Notes: a model not told the origin generated them from the letters alone. Positions 40,601-49,314 are shown, counted from the first letter of the stretch. The stretch is DNA of 64,000 bases from CAZTDU01 sp964617355 (GCA_964617355.1 CAZTXP010000119.1:41095-105094), one strand, 5' to 3'. Numbers and translations: made by a program.

Positions 40601-42895
40601 TTACTCGGCGGTGGCAGTCGTCGCGGGCGCGGCCGTCGTGGCGTTGAACCGCGGCATGGTCGCGGCGCGCTCGACGGCCGGGATCGTGCCGCGCGCGTCG
40701 CGCACGGTGTTCATGGTGACGTTGCCGGGCGGCACGGCCAGCGCGGGCGTCCAGTCGCGGATGGCGACGAAGGCGCCGCCGACCGCGAAGCAGGCCGTGG
40801 CGGCGTAGGCCCAGCGGCGGCGCTTGCCGCCGTCGGCCGGTGTGCTCGTCGCGGGCTCGGACTGCACTTGCGCGCGCGCCAGCGCGGCTTGCGCGATCGC
40901 GGCGGCGGCGGCTTCGCGCTCCGCGGCCACGTCGGACGCGAGCAGCGCGGCGTGCTGTTCCTCGGCTTCGCGCCTCGCCTGGGCGGCGGCGCGCAGCTCG
41001 TCCTCGGCCGCGATGCGGGCGCGCAACGCGCGTTCGGCGGCATCCTCGGCTTCGCGGCGCGCGGCCACGGCCTCGGTGAGCTGGCGCAGCGACTCGCGCT
41101 CGGCGTGCGCGCGGCTGCGCGCGGCCAGCGCGTCGGCGATCATCGCGCGCGCCTTCAGGCCGGAGGCATCGGCCGAGTCTTGCGCCAGGCGCAGCGCGAA
41201 TTGCGCGGCGCGGCGCTTGCGGCGTTCCATGGCGACGCGCTCGGCGTTGGCGGTCTGGGCTTCGGCGAGTTCGCGGGTGCGAGCCTCGGTCTCTTCGAGC
41301 AGCTCGCGCTCGATCGCGGCGGCGGCTTCGGCCTGCGCGGTGCGGGCGACATCGGCGCGCGCGCGCTCGGCGGCGTGCAACGCGTGCGCTTCCTCGGCTT
41401 CCAGCCGGCGCGCGGCGGCGATGCGCGCCTCGGACTCGGCGGCGATGCGGCGTCGCGCGGCGTCGGCGAGATCGGCTTCCAGGCGTGCGTTGTCCTCGGC
41501 GGCGCGCTGGGCGGCGGTCTCGATCTCGCGGCGGCGCACGGCACCGTCCAGCGCCTCGGCTTCCAGTTGCTCGCGGCGGCGCGCGGCGTCCAGCGCGGCG
41601 GCTTCCTCGGCGCCGCGCGTGGTCTCCATCGCCAGTGTCGAGGCTTCGATGCGCGCACGCTCTTCGGCGGCGCGCGTCGCCGCGCGCTCGGCGGCGGCGC
41701 GTTGGGCGGCGAGCGCGGCTTCGCGCTCGTCGGCTTGGCGGCGTTCCTGTTGGGCGGCGAGCGCCTCGGCCTGTGCGAGGCGCAGGCGCTCGGCGTGCGT
41801 GGCGCGCTCGACCTCGGCGCGTGCCACGTCGAGCGCTAGGCGGCAGGATTCGCGTTCGGCGCGCAGGCGCGTTTCCACGGCGCCGCGGCGCTCGGCCTCG
41901 GCGGCGAGGCGCGATTGCTCCAGGGTCTCGGCCTCGCGTTCCATGGTCGCGGCCGTCTCGGCCTCGGTGGCGGTGCGCTCGGCGGCGTCGGCGGCGGTCT
42001 CGGCGGCGCGGCGCGCTTCTTCCTCGGCCGCGGCGCGGCGCTCGAGCGCGGCGCGTTCGCGCGCCTCGGCGGCGAAGCGGCGGCGGGCTTCCTCGATGCG
42101 ACGCTGGTCGGCGTCGGCGGCGGATTCGGCCGCGCGGGTGGCTTCGGTTTCGGTCTCGAGCCGCGCGCCGGCGAGCATCTTCGCGCGCGCTTCCTCGTCG
42201 GCGCGCAGTTGCGCGGCGGCTTGCGCGCGACGTTCCATCGCGGCGCGTTCCTGCGCGGCCTGGGCGGCGCGTTCCTCGGCGATGCGGCGTTGCTCGGCGG
42301 CCTCGCGCACCTGCTCTTCGGCCGCCAGCCGGGCTTCGGCGGCGGCCTGCGCGGCGGCGGCGGCTTCGGCACGGCGCGCCGCTTCGGTTTCCGCGATGCG
42401 CTCGGCGTCGCCGGCGGTGCGCAGCGCTTCCTCGGCGCGCTTCACGGCTTCCTGCGAAGCGGCGAGGCGTTCGGCGGCGCGACGGCGCGCCTCGGTCTCG
42501 GCGGCGATGCGTTCCTCGGTCAGGCGCAGGGCCTGCTCTTCCAGCGCGGCGCGTTCGCGCGCGGCGTCGGCGAGGGCGGATTCCGACTGGCGGCGTGCTT
42601 CCTGCGCGGCACGCTCGTGTTCCTCGGCTTCGCGGCGCGAGACGGCTTCGGCCTCGGCGGCGCGCTCGGCGGCGACGCGCTGTTCCAGCGCCTGCCGGGC
42701 CGACTGGTCGGCGCTGACGCGGCGCTCGGCGGCGTCGCGCAGGCGGTGCTCGGCCTGCTCGCGCGCTTCCGCGGCCATCGAGGCACGGGTCTCGGACTGC
42801 GCGCGCGAGAACGCGAGCTTGATCTTCGCGAGGCGCTCGCCTTCGCTCGCCGGTTCGGCGGCGGTCGGGGTGGATCGTTCGGTCTGGGCGCTCAT
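40601..42895 (-). CDS. Large Ala/Arg/Glu-rich coiled-coil protein with C-terminal membrane anchor
   Basis: A 764-residue protein. Residues about 25-660 are almost wholly A, R, E with regular heptad-like runs (units such as AEEEARRAAE and RREAEE recur), predicting an uninterrupted coiled coil on the order of 90 nm. After a linker (SEPATSTPADGGKRRR) comes one hydrophobic segment, WAYAATACFAVGGAFVAI, and a short Ala/Thr-rich tail. It probably projects from the inner membrane with the coil in the cytoplasm (TonB/TolA-like in composition only). ATG 42895 is favoured by GGAG six bases upstream; an in-frame ATG at 42928 lacks one. It is monocistronic and I give no function. Confidence 0.72.
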   Translation of the reverse strand: MSAQTERSTPTAAEPASEGERLAKIKLAFSRAQSETRASMAAEAREQAEHRLRDAAERRVSADQSARQALEQRVAAERAAEAEAVSRREAEEHERAAQEARRQSESALADAARERAALEEQALRLTEERIAAETEARRRAAERLAASQEAVKRAEEALRTAGDAERIAETEAARRAEAAAAAQAAAEARLAAEEQVREAAEQRRIAEERAAQAAQERAAMERRAQAAAQLRADEEARAKMLAGARLETETEATRAAESAADADQRRIEEARRRFAAEARERAALERRAAAEEEARRAAETAADAAERTATEAETAATMEREAETLEQSRLAAEAERRGAVETRLRAERESCRLALDVARAEVERATHAERLRLAQAEALAAQQERRQADEREAALAAQRAAAERAATRAAEERARIEASTLAMETTRGAEEAAALDAARRREQLEAEALDGAVRRREIETAAQRAAEDNARLEADLADAARRRIAAESEARIAAARRLEAEEAHALHAAERARADVARTAQAEAAAAIERELLEETEARTRELAEAQTANAERVAMERRKRRAAQFALRLAQDSADASGLKARAMIADALAARSRAHAERESLRQLTEAVAARREAEDAAERALRARIAAEDELRAAAQARREAEEQHAALLASDVAAEREAAAAAIAQAALARAQVQSEPATSTPADGGKRRRWAYAATACFAVGGAFVAIRDWTPALAVPPGNVTMNTVRDARGTIPAVERAATMPRFNATTAAPATTATAE

Positions 42896-43001
42896 GGAGT
42901 TCTCCGGCCGGAAGGGGCTGGGGTCCATTATTCGCAGGGGGGCTGCAAACCTTTAGGGCGAACAGGCCGGGTTTCCGGGGCCAGTTCCCGGGATGCGCCG
43001 A

Positions 43002-43007
43002 TATACT
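43002..43007 (+). promoter_or_regulatory. TATACT -10 element six bases before an ATG (possible leaderless start)
   Basis: TATACT matches the -10 consensus at five of six positions. The spermidine-synthase-like ATG (43014) lies six bases beyond it, where transcription would begin. No ribosome site precedes the ATG. A leaderless message is the simplest reading, unless the in-frame ATG at 42993 is used from another promoter. Confidence 0.35.
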
Positions 43008-43013
43008 CGGCCC

Positions 43014-43793
43014 ATGCCTCCCCGAGCCGCCCGTCGCGCTCCCCCGCCCATCGCGGTGAGCGACGAAAGGGGCATCCGCTCCCTCCATATTGGAGGCGAG
43101 GCCATCCAGAGCGCGATGCGGATTTCCGACCCGTGGTCGCTGCACCTCGACTACACGCGCTGCATGATGGCGAGCCTGCTGTTCCAGCCGGATCCGCGCA
43201 CGGCGCTGATCCTGGGCCTCGGCGGCGGCTCGATCGCCAAGTTCCTGTACCGGCGCCTGCGCAAGGTCCGCACCCGCGCGGTCGAGATCGACCCGCGCGT
43301 GGTCGCCGTGGCGCGCGCGCAGTTCGGATTGCCGCCGGACGATGCGCGCCTGGCGGTCGAGGTCGGCGACGGGGCCACCGCCCTCGACGGCGCCGAGGTC
43401 GACCTGCTGGTGGTCGACGCCTTCGACGACGAGACCCCGGCCGAGCCGCTCGCCACGCGCGAGTTCTTCGACAAGGCGCGCGCCGCGCTCGCGCCCGGCG
43501 GCGTGATGGTCGCCAACCTGATGAGCGACGACCCGAAGCTCGCGCGCCGGCTGCGCCAGATCCGCGAGGCCTTCGGCGGCGTGGTGGTGCAGCTGCGGGC
43601 CTTCACCGACGAGAACCTGGTCGTCATCGGCCTGCAGGCGCCGCCGCCGCGCATCCCGTGGCGCGAACTGCACGCGCGCGCCCGCGTCCTGCACGAGCGG
43701 CTGGAGTTGCCGTTCCCGCGCTACGTGCGCGCGCTGCGCGCGAAGAACCGCTGGAACTATCGCCACCTCGTGCTGCACGGCGAGGACGACTGA
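43014..43793 (+). CDS. Spermidine-synthase-like / class I SAM-binding protein
   Basis: A 259-residue Rossmann methyltransferase-fold protein with the polyamine-synthase pattern: LILGLGGGSIAKFL (cofactor loop), AVEIDPRVVAVARAQFG, GDGATALDGAEVDLLVVDAFDDETPAE (catalytic Asp region), ANLMSDDPKLAR. It lacks the N-terminal beta-hairpin domain of full SpeE, so it may be one of the many SpeE-like proteins without aminopropyl transfer. ATG 43014 is chosen over 42993, which overlaps the -10 candidate. It ends three bases before the TauE gene. Confidence 0.8.
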   Translation: MPPRAARRAPPPIAVSDERGIRSLHIGGEAIQSAMRISDPWSLHLDYTRCMMASLLFQPDPRTALILGLGGGSIAKFLYRRLRKVRTRAVEIDPRVVAVARAQFGLPPDDARLAVEVGDGATALDGAEVDLLVVDAFDDETPAEPLATREFFDKARAALAPGGVMVANLMSDDPKLARRLRQIREAFGGVVVQLRAFTDENLVVIGLQAPPPRIPWRELHARARVLHERLELPFPRYVRALRAKNRWNYRHLVLHGEDD

Positions 43794-43795
43794 GC

Positions 43796-44545
43796 GTGGA
43801 CATCGTCTGGCAGGAAGTCGCCGTGGTCGCGAGCATCGCGTTCCTCGGTGCGTTCGTGTTCGGCATCACCGGCTTCGGCTCGGCCCTGTTCACGATTCCG
43901 CTCTCCACCTTCGTGGTGCCGCTGCCGATCGCGCTGGCGCTGTTCTCGGTGCTCGACATGCTGAACGCGCTGCGCGTCGGGCTCGAGGACCCGAAGAGCG
44001 CGGTGCGCCGCGAGTGGACGCGGCTCGTGCCCGCGATCCTGGTGGGCACCGTGGCGGGCGTGACGCTGCTCGTGAACCTCCCGAAGCGCACGCTGATGTT
44101 CGCGCTCGCGACCTTCATCGTCGCGATGGGCGCCTCGGGGCTGGTGCGCGGCGCGGCGGTGCGCACCGTGTCGGCGGGCTGGGCGTGGATCGCGGGGTTC
44201 TGCGGCGGCGTGACGAGCACGGTGTTCGGCGCGGGCGGGCCGCCCTACGCCATCTACCTGTCGCGGCGCAATCTCGAGAACGCGCAGTACCGAGCCACCC
44301 TCGGGCGCTGCGCCATGATCAGCATCGGCGCGCGGCTGGTGGCCTTCACGGCCACGGGCATCCTGCTGCAGCCCAAGGTGTGGCTGATGGCCGCGGCGGT
44401 GTTCCCGGCCTCGTGGCTCGGCATCACCGTGTCGACGAAGCTCTTCAAGCGGATGTCGAGGGAACTGCTGATGCGCATCGTCGCGGTGGGGCTGCTCGCG
44501 ACCGGCGCCTCGCTCTTCGTGCGCGCCTGGAACCTCGCCGGCTAG
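43796..44545 (+). CDS. TauE/SafE-family permease (sulfite exporter type)
   Basis: A 249-residue membrane protein with about eight segments in two repeats. The duplicated family motif appears as FVFGITGFGSALFTIPL in the first half and CGGVTSTVFGAGGPPYAIYL in the second. LPKRTLMFALATFIVAMG and SWLGITVSTKLFKRMSRELLMRI are other family stretches. Members export sulfite, sulfoacetate or other organosulfur anions, but many are uncharacterised. The GTG start lies three bases after the previous stop. It ends in a four-base convergent overlap with glutathione reductase. Confidence 0.84.
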   Translation: MDIVWQEVAVVASIAFLGAFVFGITGFGSALFTIPLSTFVVPLPIALALFSVLDMLNALRVGLEDPKSAVRREWTRLVPAILVGTVAGVTLLVNLPKRTLMFALATFIVAMGASGLVRGAAVRTVSAGWAWIAGFCGGVTSTVFGAGGPPYAIYLSRRNLENAQYRATLGRCAMISIGARLVAFTATGILLQPKVWLMAAAVFPASWLGITVSTKLFKRMSRELLMRIVAVGLLATGASLFVRAWNLAG

Positions 44546-45894
44546 CCGGCCTTCTCGCGCAGGGTGACGAATTCCTCGGCGGCCGTCGGGTGGATGCCGA
44601 TGGTGGCGTCGAACTGCGCCTTCGTGGCGCCCATCTTCACCGCGATGGCGATGCCCTGGATGATCTCGCCGGCCTCGGGACCGACCATGTGCGCGCCGAC
44701 GACGCGCTGCGAGGCGGCGTCGACCACCAGCTTCATGAACACGCGCTCGGTGTTCGGCGTCAGCGTGTGCAGCAACGAGCGGAACGACGTCTTGTAGATG
44801 TCGACCTTGCCGAAGCGCTGGCGCGCATCGGCTTCCGACAGGCCGACGGTGGCGACGTTCGGGTGCGAGAACACCGCAGTCGGCACGTCGGCGTGGTCCA
44901 TCGCCGTCGGCTCGCCGCGGAACAGCGTCTTCGCGAGCGCCATGCCCTCGGCGGTGGCGACCGGCGTGAGGTTGATGCGGTTGGTGACGTCGCCGATGGC
45001 GTGGATCGACGGCACGCTGGAGCGGGAGTAGTCGTCGACCCGCACCGCGCCGTCCGGCGCCAGCTCGACGCCTGCGGCTTCCAGCCCCAGGCCCTCGGTG
45101 TTCGGCTTGCGGCCGGTGGCGAAGAGGACGAGGCCGAAGCTTTCCTTCGCGCCGTCGCGGAACGTCGCCTCGATGTCGCCGCCGGCCTTCGCGAGGCTCG
45201 CCGGGTCGGTCTTCAGGCGCACCGCGATGCCCTTCTTCGCGAGTTCTTCCGCGAGCTTCTCGCCGAGTTCGTGGTCGAAGCCGCGCAGCAGCCGCTCGCC
45301 GCGATAGCACAGCGTCGTCTTCACGCCCAGGCCGTTGAAGATCGACGCGAACTCGACCGCGATGTAGCCGCCGCCGACCACCAGCGCCGACGCGGGCAGC
45401 GCGTCGAGATAGAAGGCCGCGTCCGAAGTGATGCCGAGCTCCGCGCCGGGGATCGCGGGCTTCACGCTCCTCGAGCCGGTGGCGACGAGGATGTGCTTTG
45501 CCGTGATGCGCCGGCCCGCGACCTCGACCTCGTGGGGCCCGGTCACGCGCGCGCGGCCGCGCAGGATCTCGACACCGGCCTTGGAGAGCAGGTTCTCGTA
45601 GATGCCGTTCAGGCGAGCGATCTCGCGGTCCTTGTTGGCGACCAGCGCGCGCCAGTCGAACGACGGCGCGCCGAGGGTCCAGCCATAGGCCTTCGCGTCC
45701 TCGAAGGCCTCGTGGAAGTGCGCGGCATACGAGAACAGCTTCTTCGGGATGCAGCCGACGTTGACGCAGGTGCCGCCGAAGCGGCCTTCCTCGGCGATCG
45801 CGACCTTCGCGCCGTACGAGGCCGACACGCGGCTGGCGCGCACGCCGCCGGAGCCGCCGCCGATGGCGAAGAGATCTACGTCGTAGCTGGCCAA
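44542..45894 (-). CDS. gor: Glutathione reductase
   Basis: A 450-residue FAD/NADPH disulfide reductase that keeps glutathione reduced in the cytoplasm. FAD loop GGGSGGVRA (12-20), redox-active Cys43 and Cys48 in GGTCVNVGCIPKK, the NAD(P)-binding GGGYIAVEFA with YRGERLLRGFD (Arg residues favour NADPH), the second FAD motif IHAIGDVTN, and the catalytic His-Glu pair HPTAAEEF near the C-terminus. The combination of GGTCVNVGC and HPT-EE fits glutathione reductase rather than lipoamide or mercuric reductase. It starts 25 bases after the small hypothetical gene's stop. Confidence 0.93.
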   Translation of the reverse strand: MASYDVDLFAIGGGSGGVRASRVSASYGAKVAIAEEGRFGGTCVNVGCIPKKLFSYAAHFHEAFEDAKAYGWTLGAPSFDWRALVANKDREIARLNGIYENLLSKAGVEILRGRARVTGPHEVEVAGRRITAKHILVATGSRSVKPAIPGAELGITSDAAFYLDALPASALVVGGGYIAVEFASIFNGLGVKTTLCYRGERLLRGFDHELGEKLAEELAKKGIAVRLKTDPASLAKAGGDIEATFRDGAKESFGLVLFATGRKPNTEGLGLEAAGVELAPDGAVRVDDYSRSSVPSIHAIGDVTNRINLTPVATAEGMALAKTLFRGEPTAMDHADVPTAVFSHPNVATVGLSEADARQRFGKVDIYKTSFRSLLHTLTPNTERVFMKLVVDAASQRVVGAHMVGPEAGEIIQGIAIAVKMGATKAQFDATIGIHPTAAEEFVTLREKAG

Positions 45895-45919
45895 GGCCCG
45901 GGCGTGGCGCGCGGGCGCC

Positions 45920-46183
45920 TTACTTCAGGTTCGGGAGGTTCAGCTCCGCGAGCTCGAGCGGGCCGCGCAGGTCGCTCATGCCGTCCTTGCCGGAGGTCCA
46001 CTTGATGGCGTTCTTGATGTTCGCCTCCAACTGCGCGCGCGGCATGCCCTCGACCCCGGCGAACAGCTGCGCCAGTTCGTTCAGGCCCTTCGCCTGCGCC
46101 AGCATCCGCACCTTCACGAGCAGGGCCTCGATACCGGCGCGATCGAGGTTGGTGACCAGCTTCATCGTGCTGTCCATGCTCAT
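45920..46183 (-). CDS. Small helical hypothetical protein, 87 residues
   Basis: An 87-residue soluble protein, mostly alpha-helical (LVTNLDRAGIEALLVKVRML, QLFAGVEGMPRAQL, ANIKNAIKWTSG), ending in PLELAELNLPNLK. GGGAG lies six bases before ATG 46183; a second in-frame ATG (46177) is possible. I do not recognise the family. It is followed by glutathione reductase 25 bases downstream and preceded by a good candidate promoter, so it probably leads that transcript. Confidence 0.6.
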   Translation of the reverse strand: MSMDSTMKLVTNLDRAGIEALLVKVRMLAQAKGLNELAQLFAGVEGMPRAQLEANIKNAIKWTSGKDGMSDLRGPLELAELNLPNLK

Positions 46184-46231
46184 GGGGGGCTCCCGGGAAG
46201 AAGGATGCGGCGGGGATACTCGATCGATCCG

Positions 46232-46261
46232 ATTCTATCCCCTGCCGGAGGGCGTTTCCAA
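46232..46261 (-). promoter_or_regulatory. Candidate sigma-70 promoter for the small protein and gor
   Basis: On the minus strand, TTGGAA, an 18-base spacer, then TAGAAT (46237-46232), with the extended form TAGAATCG seen at two other promoters in the window. It lies 48 bases before ATG 46183 and overlaps the 3' end of the upstream gene. Confidence 0.45.
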
Positions 46262-47911
46262 CCGGTAGCGGCCGCCCGATTCCGACGCGCGGCCGTCGGC
46301 CACGAGCTTGCCGAGGTGCGCGGCGAGCGAGCGCGAGGCCACCGGGTGCAGCCGCGGCGAGACGTCGTCGTAGACCTTCGGCAGCAGCGACTCGATCGTG
46401 CCGCCGTCGAGCGCCTCGAGCGCGGCGACCACCTTGGCCTCGCGCGCGAGGCGGTGGGCGATCAGCTTGCGCACCGCCTTGACCGTGTCGCCGAGCAGGT
46501 AGCCGTGGCCCGGCGCGAAGATCCTCGGCGCGAGCGCGACGATGCGCTCGAGCTGCTGCAGGTACACCTGCATGTCGCCATCGGGGGGATTGATGACCAC
46601 CGTGGAGCCCTGCATCACGTGGTCGCCGGTGAACAGCATCCCGGTTTCCTCGAGCAGGTAGCAGAGGTGGTTCGAGGCGTGGCCGGGCGTGTGCAGCGCG
46701 ACCAGCGTGGTGCCGTCGATCGCGACGCGCTCGCCATCGGCGAGCACGCGCGCAGGCGCGAACGTGCGGTCCTGGTTGCCGTGCTCGGGCGCGGGGCGGC
46801 CAAGTACCGGCGCGCCGGTCGCCTTCGCGAGCGCGCCCGCGCCCGGCGAGTGGTCGACGTGCGTGTGCGTGCAGAGGATCGCCTTCACGGGGCGGCCGGC
46901 GACCACGGCGAGGATCGCCTCGCGATGCGATTCGATGTCCGGGCCCGGGTCGATGATCGCCACCTCGCGCTCGCCGACCACGTAGGCGTTGGTGCCCGGG
47001 CCGGTCATCACGCCGGGGTTCGGCGCGGTGACGCGCGTGACGCGCGCATCGAGGCGCTTGGGCGTGCCGGGCACGATCGCCACCGAGGTCTCGCCGGTTT
47101 CCTGCGGGTCGCTCCAGTGGATCTCGTGGTAGGGCGCATCCGACCTTCGGTACAGGCTCTTCGCGCCGTCCACGGCGAGCGCCCACACCGCGGCGTTGAG
47201 TTCGACCTCCGCGCCTTGCGCGTGCGCCAGCGCGTCCGCCGCCGCGTTGAAACGCGACAGGTCGCCGAGCGTGGTGCGCGTGGCGAACACGAGCTCGATC
47301 TCGCCGCGCTTGCCGCGCTCAAGCGCGTCTGCCGGGCGTACCCACGCGTGGTCGATGGTCTCGGACTGGTCGTGCGAGCCTTCCTGCCCGTGCGGCGCGA
47401 CGGCGACGAAGAAGCGCGTGTCGAAGCGGCGCACGCGCGTCTTCGGCGTGATCCAGTGCGCGAACCACGCGATGTCGCGCGCCGGCACGTAGAGGTTCTC
47501 GCGCTCGAGGAATTCGGCGAAGCCCAGCTCGCCGGCGTGCAGCGGCTTGCGCAGCTCGCCAAGCGCCTTGGCGCGCGCGGCGTCGACCGTGCGCCCGGCG
47601 GCGTCGACCGCGATCAGGATGCCGGACTCCTCGAAGCACTCGCGCGCGGCGGCGATCCAGTACGCGAGGCCGCCCTCGGCGAGGCCGAGCCTCGCGTTCG
47701 CCTGCTGATCGGTGAGGCCGACGACGCGGCGCGCCATGCGCGGGTCGGCGTCCGCCTCGTCCAGCTTGCCGCCGGGGAACACGTAGGCGCCGGCGATGAA
47801 CTTCTGCTCCAGCGCCCGGCGCAGCATGAACACCTCCGGGCCCTGCGCGCTGTCGCGCAGCAGCACGATGGTGGCCGCGGGGCGCGGCTTCGCTTCCGGC
47901 GCGGCGCTCAT
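46235..47911 (-). CDS. NUDT19-like NUDIX hydrolase fused to a metallo-beta-lactamase-fold hydrolase
   Basis: A 558-residue two-domain protein. Residues 1-250 are a NUDIX domain in which the Nudix box is split: VFPGGKLDEAD, then about 40 inserted residues, then AARECFEESGIL. This split box is a feature of NUDT19/RP2p-type CoA diphosphatases. Residues about 290-480 are a metallo-beta-lactamase fold of the LACTB2 type: THTHVDHSPG, GHASNHLCY, GDHVM and FAPGHGYLLGD give the full metal-ligand set. A C-terminal winged-helix-like tail (EALDGGTIESLLPKVYDD) follows, as in LACTB2. ATG 47911 follows GGGAG. The link suggests CoA-thioester or RNA clearance; function is inferred. Confidence 0.85.
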   Translation of the reverse strand: MSAAPEAKPRPAATIVLLRDSAQGPEVFMLRRALEQKFIAGAYVFPGGKLDEADADPRMARRVVGLTDQQANARLGLAEGGLAYWIAAARECFEESGILIAVDAAGRTVDAARAKALGELRKPLHAGELGFAEFLERENLYVPARDIAWFAHWITPKTRVRRFDTRFFVAVAPHGQEGSHDQSETIDHAWVRPADALERGKRGEIELVFATRTTLGDLSRFNAAADALAHAQGAEVELNAAVWALAVDGAKSLYRRSDAPYHEIHWSDPQETGETSVAIVPGTPKRLDARVTRVTAPNPGVMTGPGTNAYVVGEREVAIIDPGPDIESHREAILAVVAGRPVKAILCTHTHVDHSPGAGALAKATGAPVLGRPAPEHGNQDRTFAPARVLADGERVAIDGTTLVALHTPGHASNHLCYLLEETGMLFTGDHVMQGSTVVINPPDGDMQVYLQQLERIVALAPRIFAPGHGYLLGDTVKAVRKLIAHRLAREAKVVAALEALDGGTIESLLPKVYDDVSPRLHPVASRSLAAHLGKLVADGRASESGGRYRLETPSGRG

Positions 47912-48034
47912 GCCGTGCGCTCCCGGCGATCCTGCGCCGTGGACAGGCCTTGCTCGAACATGGGAACTCCGCTGATGCGACAGGCCCACATTCTAGCGGC
48001 GGGGCTTCCCGCCGACGCCCGGGTTCGCAGCCGG

Positions 48035-48262
48035 TCAGGACACCGAGACGCGCGAATCGCGCAGCGCGTGCACGAGGACGAGCGCGTCGCCCGTCAGGCG
48101 GTAGCTCTCGCCCTGGTGCAGCACGATGTCGCGCGGCTGGCCGTCCTCGGTGATCCACACGGCGCCGTCGTGGCTGCTCACGACGTGGCCGGCGGCGTCC
48201 TCGAGGCGCACGAGCTGGCCGCGCGCGAGCTGCAGGGTGGCGGAATCGAGTTGGAGGTGCAT
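48035..48262 (-). CDS. DUF2917-family small protein
   Basis: A 75-residue protein with the DUF2917 pattern: LARGQLVRLEDAAGHVV (beta-strands), AVWITEDGQPRDIVLHQGESYRL. This cupin-like small family is common in Burkholderiales and has no known function. AAAGGA lies eight bases before ATG 48262; a longer in-frame reading begins inside the divergent regulatory region and is rejected. It diverges from a LysR regulator gene, so that regulator may control it. Confidence 0.75.
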   Translation of the reverse strand: MHLQLDSATLQLARGQLVRLEDAAGHVVSSHDGAVWITEDGQPRDIVLHQGESYRLTGDALVLVHALRDSRVSVS

Positions 48263-48277
48263 GGCGGTGTCCTTTCT

Positions 48278-48298
48278 TTGCATGCGGGTATTGCATGC
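48278..48298. promoter_or_regulatory. Direct repeats of TTGCATGC (period 13) between the DUF2917 and LysR genes
   Basis: TTGCATGC at 48278-48285 and 48291-48298, each containing the palindrome GCATGC. They lie 16 bases upstream of the DUF2917 start and about 60 before the LysR start, the usual place for a LysR-family autoregulatory site. Confidence 0.4.
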
Positions 48299-48360
48299 AT
48301 CGTGTCGCCAGTGTCCGCGTATCATCATTGCCGTTCAAACGAAATCGGTGCACGCAATCC

Positions 48361-49314
48361 ATGCGAGATGCGAATGCGAAACCCGCCACCGCGCGCGCTC
48401 CGCGCCTGCCCTCGCTCGACCTGCTGAAGGGTTTCGAGGCGGCCGCGCGCCTGCTGTCGATCACGCGCGCCGGCACGGAGCTGCACCTCACGCAGTCCGC
48501 GGTGAGCCGGCAGATCCTCGACCTAGAGGACCAGCTCGGCGTGAAGCTGTTCCATCGCCGGCATCGCGCGCTCGCGCTGACCGAGGCGGGGCAGCAGCTC
48601 TATCCGGCCGCGGCGCAGATCCTTGCCATCATGCGTGGCACCACCGATCGCCTGCGCGCGCTAGGCGCGCGCCGCGCGCTGTCGGTGACCACCACGCCCT
48701 CGTTCGCCGCGCTGTGGCTGATCCCGCGCTTGCCGTCGTTCGCGCGACTGCGTCCCGACGTCGACGTGCGCATCCACGCCGACGTGCGCCTGCAGGACCT
48801 CGAGCGCGAGGGTATCGACTGCGCGATCCGCTACGCCACGGCGGCGCGCGCCGGCGGCGGCGCGGCCCGCCTGTTCGGCGAGAGCGTGTTCCCGGTGTGC
48901 AGCCCGGCGCTGGCGCGCGACGCGAAGCGTCCGCTGCGCGAGCCCGCCGACCTGCGCCGCCACGTCATGCTGCAGATCGACGATCCCGACGGCTCGTTGC
49001 CGTGGCTGAGCTGGACGAGCTGGCTCGAGCTCGCCGGCGCGCAGGACGTGAAGCCCGCCGCGCGGCTCACGTTCTCGAGCTACGAGCAGGTGGTGCAGGC
49101 GGCGATCCAGGGCGACGGCATCGGGCTGGGGCGCCTGCCGCTGGTGCGCGACGCGATGCGCGCGGGCAAGCTCGTGGCGCCGTTCCGCGTGCGCGGCGAG
49201 TCGACGCGCGCGTTCTACGCGCTCGCGTCCTCGCACGCACGAACGAGGCCGGAGGTGGCCGCGTTCGTGGACTGGCTGAAGGACGAGGCCTCGTCGGACG
49301 AGGCGCGGCGCTAG
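48361..49314 (+). CDS. LysR-family transcriptional regulator, GcvA-like
   Basis: A 317-residue regulator. The winged helix-turn-helix is at about residues 14-75 (LLKGFEAAARLLSITRAGTELHLTQSAVSRQILDLEDQLG), followed by the linker helix and a periplasmic-binding-like effector domain. VRIHADVRLQDLEREGIDCAIRYAT is the GcvA-subgroup signature. GcvA-like members often respond to amino acids or beta-lactam-related signals. ATG 48361 is chosen because it starts the conserved region directly; upstream in-frame starts overlap the repeat element. The likely target is the divergent DUF2917 gene and itself. Confidence 0.88.
   Translation: MRDANAKPATARAPRLPSLDLLKGFEAAARLLSITRAGTELHLTQSAVSRQILDLEDQLGVKLFHRRHRALALTEAGQQLYPAAAQILAIMRGTTDRLRALGARRALSVTTTPSFAALWLIPRLPSFARLRPDVDVRIHADVRLQDLEREGIDCAIRYATAARAGGGAARLFGESVFPVCSPALARDAKRPLREPADLRRHVMLQIDDPDGSLPWLSWTSWLELAGAQDVKPAARLTFSSYEQVVQAAIQGDGIGLGRLPLVRDAMRAGKLVAPFRVRGESTRAFYALASSHARTRPEVAAFVDWLKDEASSDEARR

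Noticed and set aside
40824..42956. 710-codon plus-strand reading frame, Ser/Ala/Arg-rich
   Set aside because: Exact antisense of the A/R/E coiled-coil gene. With nearly all codons GCx, CGx and GAG, the complement rarely contains stops. No ribosome site, and composition is unlike a protein.
40497..43778. 1093-codon minus-strand frame
   Set aside because: A frame-shadow of the coiled-coil gene and the antisense of its neighbours, made of Arg/Ala runs. The true frame gives a start with a ribosome site and a membrane segment.
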